NCBI RefSeq assembly: GCF_027744825.2
Contig: NC_071340.1
Span: 5,706,501-5,770,500 of the forward strand
Direction: 5' to 3'
Source: Synchiropus splendidus
Lineage: Eukaryota; Chordata; Actinopteri; Syngnathiformes; Callionymidae
Length of the DNA stretch: 64,000 nt
This document shows positions 26,171 through 36,208 of this stretch, piece by piece. Position 1 is the first letter of the stretch. Each line of letters opens with the position of its first letter. Position numbers and translations under genes: made by a program. Under the pieces are notes generated by a model, which did not search any database, had not been told where the DNA came from, and was given only the letters and a program-made list of their open reading frames with translations.

Positions 26171-26317
26171 CTACCACTGAAGAAGCTCCTCCTTATGGGC
26201 TTTCTTCTTCTCCTGCAACTCCAGCATGGAGACAGGTCTTCTCTGTCTCCATGCTGGGGCTACATAGCTAGATGGAGTTGCTGCTTGGACTCCACCAGCT
26301 GTTCTCATGACCTTCAC
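26171..26317 (-). CDS. putative terminal exon, charged C-terminus, unidentified
   Basis: On the minus strand the segment follows an acceptor (gctttgctgagcag) and reads 48 codons in phase 0 to a TAG. It starts VKVMRTAGGVQAATPSSY and ends with a charged, helix-prone LELQEKKKAHKEELLQW. Its phase fits the donor of 28320-28412, which encodes a coiled-coil-like stretch. A perfect 15-bp inverted repeat (26221-26257) lies inside it, which is unusual for coding DNA and lowers confidence. I do not recognise the protein. It could be the last exon of a coiled-coil gene, or a repeat-derived open frame. Confidence 0.33.
   Translation of the reverse strand: MKVMRTAGGVQAATPSSYVAPAWRQRRPVSMLELQEKKKAHKEELLQW
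26221..26257. repeat. perfect 15-bp inverted repeat, 7-base loop
   Basis: The arm ccagcatggagacag (26221-26235) is followed by gtcttct and then its exact reverse complement ctgtctccatgctgg (26243-26257). Confidence 0.9.
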
Positions 26318-26399
26318 CTGCTCAGCAAAGCTCAGGGAAATCAAGAGAAGAAGAAACATGGATAGGATAAATTCATGTTTGTTTTCCTCCAATACATTG

Positions 26400-28319
26400 T
26401 AAATGCCTTACATGACAAAGTATATGACCTTTATATAACTATGATATCACTAAGCATCACAATAAACTATTGCGCCAAAACCATCGGGATTATGGCTCTT
26501 TAGGTGTTCGTGTCGATCAGTCATCGTCTGTGTACTGAGTTCAATGAAACGGTGTGGAACTATCAATTCAACCAGACAGACTGAAGAGTGGAGTTGACAT
26601 TGCTTTCTCCTCATCGCATGTATACCGGTAAGACATGGACATCTTAATCGAGTCCATTTCTGGCTAGAAACATGACCAGCCGTGTTGGTCTCTACTAGCT
26701 CAGGAAACTTGCTTGAGCAAACAGTTCATTGGTATGTGCTCTGTAATCTGCCTTGTACATTATCCCCAGAGCCCTTTTCTGTTGTGGAAGCTGCGCCTGA
26801 GCCTGGATTACTGTGCTAGGTCCATTTGTTCATAACACACAGTTGTCTTGAGATGATGATTATTATTTTATTGTTATTATTATACAAAACTGGAACTGTA
26901 TCCCGGCATTCTAGCGGCCCTTTCGTCCCATTCGTCGCTTGTGCTCCAGCGATCATCATGAAAGAGAAACAACATTCACAACAATCGACATACTGTCCTC
27001 TTCGGCCAATTAACAACTAATGTGTTTGGATGAGATGCTCAGTGGACCGAGTCGGTCACGGCACACCAGCAAACCTTCATAAACTCCCCCTTGCTTTCCT
27101 GCAATCAACATTTTAATGTCCATAGTATGCGCATGAACCGTCTACGCTATTTTGCGACACAGGTGATTTACCGCCAACAGATCTTAGAGACGGATTCCAC
27201 CCCAACGCTGGAGCCGAAAACAACTGTCGAAATCCTTCCTGATATCATTGTTGTTGTCACACCACTACTGACAACATTCGTAGCCAACAGACACCACAAG
27301 TCCAGGCCTGAAGTTGGTGCAGAGTAAGGACATTTTCTTTGGCAGAAACATGAAGTTGCATAAGTTGGATTTTTCAGAAACAAGAAGCGCATTTTCATCT
27401 TATGCCACAACCTTGAGCCTCAGGAGAGTGAGTTCTCCTCGTAAAAGAGACAAAAAGTCAATATTTCTGCAGACACATACACACTTCATGACACAAGAGT
27501 GTCGAATTCACGATTGGGACAGACATACAGTGGGCCATTTGTGCACAAATGTGAATTACATGGGTAGGGTTTGAATAAATTCATGCTTATAAATTCATGA
27601 ATCTGATGTGTGATGTGTTGTGTTCATGAAGCAGTGCGAGGTTAAAAAAATATTGCAAAAAAGACTGGTTTAACTCAGTCTTGCCCCTTTATTACATGAC
27701 ACTGCATGTAAAACTGGTCTAGCACGTAATTTCAAATAGATGGGAGCTTTTGAATGTTAACTTGTGATTGCCCAACAGCCAAGGCAAAACCACACCAACA
27801 GCATCAGGCTGACAATATGAATCATGTGTCATCTAGAACGCCTATTTATTCACGAGCAACATCATAAAGGTTTACGAAATAAGTTTGGGTGTGAGAGTGC
27901 CTGCACTCTCCTAGGTGGGGATGAAGCTTGGTCGTCCAGGGGAGACACAGAGTAGAGCGTCTGCTCCACCACATGAAGAAACGGCAGTTGAGCAAAGACA
28001 ACTCGTCTCCAGAATGCCCTCTGGCAGGTAGCCCTCTGGCAGACGCAGGAAGGACACACTGGAGGGGGGGCATCTTGGGAGAGGCAAATTTGGGCCTACT
28101 TACATCATCTGCATGTCCTTCAACCTCACTGTTATTTAGAGCCGTGCTTAAGGACGCTCATCATTTCCCATCTCAAATCAATGTCAATAAATGTTGAAGG
28201 ATTTCGATTCCTTTTCCCAGATCGCTTTTCCCAGTTTTAAGCTGAAATGACAACTCCTACCTGTTCTTTGTGGCTAAAGTACTTAAGTTTTGTTTGCTTT
28301 TGATCTAAAAGCATCTCAC
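26400..28319. other. intergenic or intron, nothing recognised
   Basis: Short open frames on both strands (for example 27091-27327 plus and 27846-28073 minus) show no domain, and no splice-consistent chain of exons was found. Confidence 0.35.
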
Positions 28320-28412
28320 CTGCAGTTGCAGCTCCTGTATAAACATCTTCTCTTTCTGGAGATCCACCAGCAGGAATTGAGCTTCAACTAGCTGCTGTTC
28401 CAGACAGCAAAC
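28320..28412 (-). CDS. putative internal exon encoding a coiled-coil stretch
   Basis: On the minus strand a 93-base segment lies between ctgcag and GTGAGA. It reads 31 codons in one frame (V C C L E Q Q L V E A Q F L L V D L Q K, then EKMFIQELQLQ). Both ends are phase 0. Leucines fall at heptad-like spacing with many Q, E and K, as in a coiled coil. This is the best exon candidate between scarb2 and the zinc-finger genes. No exon upstream of it on the minus strand was recognised up to 36 kb. Position relative to scarb2 would fit a CCDC158-like gene by mammalian synteny, but the sequence itself does not establish that. Confidence 0.4.
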
Positions 28413-28553
28413 CTGCAGAACAACACTTTAGTTTTGTCATGCAAAATGTGACAAATCAATTGAAATAAAAAAAAAATAATTACTGGGAGAAACAAAGAAA
28501 AAGTTGAAGTGTCTTTTGATTGTAGTCTGTTTGCAGCAGACTCTGCATGCTTT

Positions 28554-28720
28554 CAAATATTCACATTAGAAAATGTGCACAAGTGCAACCATCGAAAACA
28601 CTGGTTCCAGGGAGCTGAAATCTTGCTCTCCCCAGTCACGGCCACGAGGTGGTGATTGGTCAGGAGGAAATCTTTCACCTTTGCTGACAACTGCCATCAG
28701 GAACTAATCATCCTCACTCC
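28554..28720 (+). repeat. dispersed repeat, copy B (pairs with 9180-9350)
   Basis: Same orientation and block order as 9180-9350, with small indels. The common core begins gtgattggtcagg. Confidence 0.6.
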
Positions 28721-29104
28721 CATGGCTAATATATAGACGTTGGGAAAGTGGACTTTCACGTCCTGCACCGACACCAAAGACAGCTGATGCGTATGCATAG
28801 GCGTGTCAAAGGATTCCCTTTCCATGCAGCGTTCCAGGCGGGGTGTGTTGATCTCCTGTCTCAGCATAAACACATAATTATAGAATAATACATACGACTT
28901 AACACACACATTTTAATTCACAGATAATCTGCTTAATGGATTCATTATTTTATTTATTTTGAGTCATGGTCTTCTTAACATTTCTTCTACAGGGTGATGG
29001 CTGATAGGCGGCGGTGCTGGAGCCCCGTATCACCCACAGAGACCTCCGAGCACTTATGCCAGTTTCCGTGCATATCATGTGCACAGTCGACGAAAGCAGG
29101 AGGT

Positions 29105-29490
29105 CCAAATCTGCACGCGCAACACGCGCAACTCATAATTTAGCTGCTGATGGCACGACTGTGGATAAATAGACTGCACTTTGCGAGGTGTTGAATCGCC
29201 TTGTGGCATGAATGAGGAACGACCTTCTGAGTCTGTCAGTGGAGCAGAACATTGAGAGCATCTGGTGCTGAAGCTGCTCTTCTGCCTCAAGCTGGTGTTG
29301 TGCATCCATGTCACCAGGTGTGATGCTGCAGGATGTCTTCAACTGCTGGGGGACGTTTCCCTGTATCAAACTCAGGTTGAAGATGCGCTGGAGGGTGTGT
29401 CCCAGCCTTCAGTGGTCGTGATAGTCCATCAGGGCCTGCTGTTTTGATGAGGTGCAGCCTCTTCAGCTCTCCATATACCTGAGAAGGCAT
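29105..29490 (-). mobile_element. L2-like LINE remnant with internal deletion
   Basis: On the minus strand the reading QVYGELKRLHLIKTAGPDGL is a LINE reverse-transcriptase N-terminal motif (…KAAGPDG…). After IQGNVPQQLKTSC the sequence jumps directly to STDRLRRSFLIHATRRFNTS, the C-terminal motif of the same class. The polymerase core is absent and frames are shifted, so it is inactive. Confidence 0.7.
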
Positions 29491-31430
29491 GATCACATAT
29501 GCATCCGACAGGTTGATTCAGTCTCTCCCGTTACAGCAACGTCTGGGTGCTCACTAAATCCTTTCACGATGCCGAGGCACATTAATTCTGGTTTTCTGCA
29601 CTCATCTGTAGGCAACTTGTAGTTCTATGTCACATGTGCTCATCCTTCTAACAGCCTTCGCTATTGGTTAATCCACATCAAGGCACTGGCCTCGGCCTGC
29701 AACTTCGATTGATTGGCTCATGGCCCAGATAGGCACCGCCCACTACACATAACTCCCTTATCTTTGGCTGCTCAGCCTCTTTTTCCACTCAGCCTTTGAC
29801 TTGCGATCACCATGGGGTGCTATGATACGTAGTCTCAAGCCTGCAAGTCATGCGAGCTTGCTACCTGACAGGTGCGGCATATGCAGGTGACCATTAAGTC
29901 GTGGGCAAACATGGTTCCTGAGAACCCTGCTCCCTCAGCAGTTGAGTCCCATACTCCTGCATCGGCGCTGGCTTTGAAGAAGCTGGTTTGGGTCGACACG
30001 GCAGAGGAGGACGACCAGCGGTTTTATGAAACCGAGGTGGGTCTCAACGTGTTCTCGGTGGAGACGAAGAGACCATAGGCTGTTTTGGAGGACCGGCAAA
30101 GCTAGGCTGCCCCAGCGGAGACAAGATGGCTTGTTTCGGACCTCGGACCCTCATCCGGGTGCCCATCACGGACGACACGCTGTTTGGTGCCAACAATCCG
30201 ATGTTGGAGAAAATGGAGTCTAAGAAGATGTCCACGCAACTCCACCAGCACTTCCAGCCGAAGCAGCGGGCCATGTCGACGGCTACCTAACCCGGCGCCA
30301 GAGCCAAGGAGACGTTCGGCAGGAGGGTGGTCTGGGTTTAGAAGCCCCAGCACCAGCCTCTGCCCACGTCATCAGTGCTGTCCTCCACTTCATCCTCTTC
30401 ATGTCCAGTCTGCAAATAAAATTTATTCATGTTTTTATTTAATTCAAACCCTATTCTATGTGACACAGTCACGGTTTATGCGTGTGGCATTTCCCGTGTT
30501 TTGAACAGACCGTTTCATGTGCTTTTATTAAGAGGGCCTGAGTCTCGAGACAACACCTTTCGCCAGCGCCATGTGCTTCTGATGAAACGACTCAGTGTGA
30601 TCCCAGACGTAATCTGTTCCACGGACAGCATGGGCTGCTTTACACGTTTCCCCACTCAGGCTGGTGATGCTGTTTCTGCAGCCCGTCATTGGGCAGACAC
30701 TCCAGGTGGCGACGGATCAAACTTCTTCAACTTTGACCAACTAAGCAGTTGATGGACTTCAGAGCCAATCAGGTGCCTCTATCCACTCTACACTCGCATG
30801 CGCTGGGAGCCTGGCGGAAGTCAGGCGGGTGGTGTCATCAGAAGCAAATGCCCATCACAACACCATCAAGTTGGATACACACCGACTTAACACAAGATGC
30901 AATGTGCTCGGGTGCCGCACCCACTTCGCCCGCCGTTTCCCTGTCACGTGACTCAGCTTACTCTCATTGACAACAAAGACACACATGTTCAATTAATTAA
31001 TTCTTTAAAATTAGCATGTTCAAAAAATCTTTCCAAAGCAGCTCCAATTTGTCAGTCAACCTGACGCCGGAATCCTGCCAGGAACTGAGAGTAGGTCGGT
31101 CAACAGCCCCATCTCCTGGCCGGGACTTGCACACGTCAGAGACTGAATAGTATCGTGTACTATTAAAGTAAATGAAATCCTGCGACAATCTTCATTGTGA
31201 TTCCTATCACATTTTCAGTCTTTGATACATTCATTTTGTAGTCTTACACAGTACAAATGCTGACAGAAAGAGACCTTAATGTAGTATGTGAATACAGACA
31301 GCAGATAACTGTGTCATTATATATAGTGTAATACAATAAACATACCTGTACATTGTTTATCTCCTCCGGAACTAACATCAAACTTGGTGTGGCTCTCACA
31401 AATGGGTGCTGCACAGCGGTACTGACATGG
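29491..31430. other. intergenic, GC-richer patch, no gene recognised
   Basis: From about 29800 to 30420 the base composition rises and open frames overlap on both strands (for example 29872-30078 and 30184-30504 plus), ending near an AATAAA at about 30414-30419. Decayed retroelement gag-like sequence is possible, but no motif settles it. Confidence 0.35.
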
Positions 31431-31439
31431 AGCTCATTC

Positions 31440-31910
31440 AAGGGTCACGGCGACCTGAAAAGGTCACTCGAGTTGAGGGCAGAGTGGAAACAAACCGTTC
31501 CAGAAAACGCCCCGCACAGTTCAACCAATCAGTCTCTAATCTGAGGTAGGCCAATAACATGGATGCTAGGTCAATTAGCTCCGTTTCTTTGCAAGCCGGC
31601 CCTTCCTCCCCTTGGTGGAAGCCTTGCTTGTCATCATCACCCAGTTCTTCAACTCTGGCCTCTCTCTTCCCACAATACCAGCAACCATCGCTTGTACAGG
31701 GCCGAGACATGGTCGTCTGGTCCCTGATGTGTGTTCCACTTTAAAGAGATATGGAGCAACCTCTTCCAGCCTATGTGCAGTCTGGAGCCATATGAGTGCT
31801 AAATGGTCTGTACGGTCGTACCTGAAGTGAAAAATGGCCTTCACAATGGCGAGGAGTTCCCAGCGCGGCACACAGTATCGTGACTCAGCTTTATGACTGG
31901 GTAATGTCAT
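31440..31910 (-). mobile_element. Gypsy/Ty3-type LTR retrotransposon remnant (RNase H to connection region)
   Basis: Minus strand, 31910 downward: SRYCVPRWELLAIVKAIFHF, then RTDHLALIWL, RLEEVAPYLFKVEH and SGTRRP. This is the RNase H order of teleost Gypsy pol (E-RYCVTRRELLAVV-like, then RTDHxxLxWL, then a FxIEHxxG-like block). After a frameshift, SRPCTSDGCWYCGKREAR follows, the usual downstream block. The element is a short, frameshifted and inactive fragment. Confidence 0.75.
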
Positions 31911-32216
31911 ATATTGCCTTGTAAATGTTTTTTTTTAATTATTATTATATTTTTATATATTGTTTTATGGACTGCATTCTGACTTTTCAGGTCATCTTGA
32001 ATCTTGAAGCCATCTTGAATCTTTTTTTTCTGCCATAGCTCGACACTGTACCACAGTTCTTGTGTTAACAATGTCACCTATTGGCCACAATATGTAACAG
32101 TCAAGTGCTCAAATAGAATAACTGTGTAATTGCTACGTCCATATCTTTTCATTGTAGGTGTTACTAGTAAAGGAAATCCTCTTATTGGGTTCTCTTCTCC
32201 CGTGTGGTTTTGGAAA
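31911..32216. other. A+T-rich spacer, nothing recognised
   Basis: A T-rich stretch and a local duplication of atcttgaatcttgaagcc-like words near 31990-32025. No gene seen. Confidence 0.4.
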
Positions 32217-32276
32217 TGAAAGATTGCTCTATATAAATAGAGCAATCTTTCACTTTTCCAATTTCACTTTTCCAAG
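32217..32276. repeat. 16-bp perfect inverted repeat plus tandem 14-bp repeat
   Basis: The arm tgaaagattgctctat (32217-32232) and its exact complement (32237-32252) flank the 4-base loop ataa. Allowing one bulge, the pairing extends further outward. Immediately downstream tttcacttttccaa occurs twice in tandem (32248-32275). Confidence 0.9.
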
Positions 32277-35200
32277 GTGAGTTGAAGTCACATGTCACAG
32301 TTATAGTGAAATTTTAATGGTGTATTTCAGAGTGACGTGGTGTCTGTCTGCAAGTGGTGGTGCGCGCAGTTGATGAGGAGGGTCTCTATTGAAGACCAAG
32401 ATGACATTTACATCAGTCACTTGAGTTTTGCTGCTCAAATAACTAATTCATGTGACATATAATTATTCTAAAGGCAAGGTCAGCAATTTGACTTCTGAAC
32501 CCAAGAGGCTAAAGAGCTGCCACATGGTCGACTTAAGCCGCCGCGCAGAGAGGCCTATAGCAAGCAACTTTGGTGTTTCCTAAACTTGAATGGCATCATT
32601 ATTAGTGGTAGTATTTTATGTTTTGGGGTGTATATACTATTTCACTCTGCTGGAGGTCCAGAACCGTGCAGGAGCACATCCAGTGGACTGATGAAAACCC
32701 AGGTGTAAAGAGGTGGATGCCCACCTTCTTGATTTATTTAGTAACAAAGAAAGTTTCCTTATCTTGGCCACATTTAAAAAATAGCATAGCAATAAATTAT
32801 TCAACTTTTCAGGAGAAACAGCATGTGGTCGAATCATGAAGTCTAAATCTAATTCATGATGAAAATCATTTTAAATAATCGCATTTTCTTCTAGACATAT
32901 TGATTAGTAAAAGTCATCTTAAGGACTAAAACCATGACATTTTTCTTTTTTTTTTTTTTTTTTTTATTAAAGTACGATTTAAATAACATCAGTTGAATTA
33001 TTGACGGGGGTGTGGATGTACTGAAATACAGTTCGTATGTCGGGTAGTAATTTAGTAATGAAATAATTGCAGCTTTGACTCGTCACCATAATGGAACTGA
33101 TAAATTGATATCCATATATTTATCTTGCTTGCCTGAAAAGTACAAATATATTGTTCCAATTATTATTGAAGCTATTTATTATTTGAGCGTTTTATACACT
33201 GGGACAAGCGGTGAGCGGTGGAGCGGCTCCCTGGCGCCCTCTACTGACCAGCCGCCACAGGTTAGCATGTCCTTAGTTCTTGAAATGAAGTTAAGCAATG
33301 ATATATGCTGAGACATGTCGATAAACTACCACAAATACCTCTTCGCCCTTTTTGACGAGCGCACTTACTGTAAAGCCACTGGAAGTGTGTCCTTCAACGG
33401 AAAGAGCTTGTGGACACTGCAGTTTCCCTGGACACTGGGCATTCGAAGCTTTGTGTGGAGTATGGTTTATCACCATCCAGCAGCACCATCTCACTGAGGA
33501 TCAGTGACAGCACATTTTTTGGGCAAATGCAAATTACAATTAACATTAAAGAAAACACCATCTTATCTGAATGAATGTCACCAAAAGTTGCATTACTCAT
33601 TTTCTTACCCGTCAGTAATCACCCCAGAAGCTGAGTGCACCACCATCTCCGACTATGTCCCACTGAAAAAACGATGGAAACATTTCTCGTTTTGCGCCAC
33701 ATGTGAGCACCGACGCGTCAGTTATTCCGTTATTTGTGGTCATTCGCTATTATTCAGGCAGTGCATGAAGTGACAGATAATACTGGCCTCACCGAACTAA
33801 AATGGAACACCCGCGGTCAGGCTGGTTGCATAGTGTCAAAAATAAAAGTCATCTCTGAATTTTAAACCTAAGACCATGCTGAAGCCCATGAAAGGCGATT
33901 ACAATTAACATTACATTATTAACATGGAATTGCTGCAGTTGTACTTGATGGTCTGGTAGCCCTGAATGGATGTGGAAAAACATGTTTAAGTCAGAACAAA
34001 TATAGAGACCCAAACACATTTACTTTCATGTCTGTGTCAAACTTTGTCATCCATTCTGCTGGTGCAATACGATGGGCACTATCAACATATTTAAATAGAA
34101 AGCTATTATACACCTTATACTTGTCAAAGATAGTGTGGCCATAAGTACTAATGGGAATATTATACAATATTAATATTGCTGGAATTGCTTGTGTTACTAA
34201 TGAAGAAGTTATTTACAGATGGAGGAATGCTGAATGAGGGAGTGTGGCTGATTGTGCGTGAGAAAGAGAAAAGTTATAGGTGGAGTACAAAGACGGGAGT
34301 GAAGCACACTGGAGGCCCGAGCAGACATTGTAACTCATTTGAGGGTCCAAGGTCAGACGGAGGAGGCTGGAAAGTACCATCTTCTCCAGAGCTGGTCCTG
34401 ATAAGAGCCACCTGGGTCCAGAGGAGGGGAGCGTGCCTTGTGATCGTTGCCATGGTTACAAGAGAGGCAGCGACCGGCACTGGCGTCAACAGCTGAGGAC
34501 CAATCAGACGAGGACGGAGCCCCACGTGCTGAACTTTTGTGTATCAAGGGGTCAAGACCGCAGATAGTTTCTTTGTCGCTCTACCAGACTACTGCGAAGG
34601 TCAAGTCAGGCGTAGCTGCTGACCCAGAATTCTGCTTATGTATTGGACCCATCTGTCAGGGAATACATTTCTGGGATACAACTTGTTGGATTCTTGGTAG
34701 TTATTCTCACGAGTAAGCAAACACGCCGAGTAGTACATGGAATATTTCAACACAACCCAACTGTGCCTCTTCTCTCAACCACCAGACATTGAGTGCCCTT
34801 GAAGTTGTAGAATCATCTAAGTTAACACACCAGTAAGATAAAATATTTGAAAATCTGCAATGTTTTTAACATTTATTAAGCATTACATAATGTGGATTAT
34901 CATTAACATACGTGCGTGCATATTACATTACCATTCCATATATCATCATGTCATCAAACACTACGTATAAATATGCAGTTGATCATTTCTTGTAATAATT
35001 CATATTGTAATCATACGCAGTATATTTGTGTTAAGTGTAATATGATCACTAATAATACTGATTACAGTTACTTTCAATGAACATTGTAACTTCATGAGTG
35101 ACCCTGACGGAGGGATCCACAGCATCCTGTTTTCGGCGTTACACTGTAATAAGTCCCACCAGTGACATCTATGAAGCTCCTCCATTCTGAGGTCTTCGAG

Positions 35201-36208
35201 AACAATGTAACGGTCACTTTTACAGTTTAGAGGTTTTGGGATCTAACGAATGACCAATTACATTCTTTTCATTTGACTTTTAAACTTTAAACACTGACAC
35301 AACTACAAAAAGATGCCAGGTGACTTCTGTGCTGCTTATGGGTGCTACGTGATCATAGATCACTGTGATGTCAACACATGAAGAACAGTTGTTGCAACAA
35401 ACAAACAGGGAGCGCAATAAAAGGCGCATGTAATTGCATAAAGGAACCCAGAAAATGGTCATTTCTTTTTCACCCTATTATTTCAACAATTGATTTCAGG
35501 TTATACATTGTATTTGAATATTGTTGCCGTAGTTGGATTCTGTCTGTCTATTCCTTCCACGTGAAAACAAGGCAGCCAATGGCAACGGAGATGCCAAGAG
35601 ATTGATGGAGCTGTCTTCTGTGATCCAGATGTTTCTTTGACTTTGTTAATACTTTACAACAGTGAATATGTGTGCCCAGAACAGACACCCACCTCCTGTA
35701 GACTGACTGAATGGCTGTTCAGCCATCCTTCATTCCAAACAACAGCATCACTGCTCCCACTGAATGCAATGTTCTTCACAGTACTGTGGAGTATAAGTAC
35801 ACAGAATTCATCTTTCAATATGGGCCAACTCCTTGCTTATTTTTCTGCAGTTGGCACTCACTGACTGGACACCCCTGGATTGTACTTGGACAACCAGGCC
35901 TGAACAGGATTCAGGAGTGCACACCAAACTGGTTGTGGAGCACAATGCAGGGGTTCAGAGTAAATCCGTCCGAGAGTGTCCAGATCCCAGTCAATGAACA
36001 ACTTTCCTGGGGGGTTCTGCTGGTCTCACTATCAGGTTAGGCTCATCTTCTCCCATTTTGAGCACCTGGCGGCCGGGGGTTCCCGCTCGGTCCTTGATGT
36101 CACATTGCTACAGCTTTCACCATGGGCCTGCTGGATCCAGCTGGGAAGACCAGGGAGACTTCCAGTTTTGGAAGAGTCTGCATTGGCTTCCCATAGCTCT
36201 TGCTGCAC
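32277..36208. other. intergenic, no gene recognised
   Basis: Only short open frames and a T-run (about 32942-32966) are visible. The frames at 34176-34716 and 35711-36443 (plus) show no domain, and the latter partly mirrors the zinc-finger gene's 3' end on the other strand. Confidence 0.4.
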
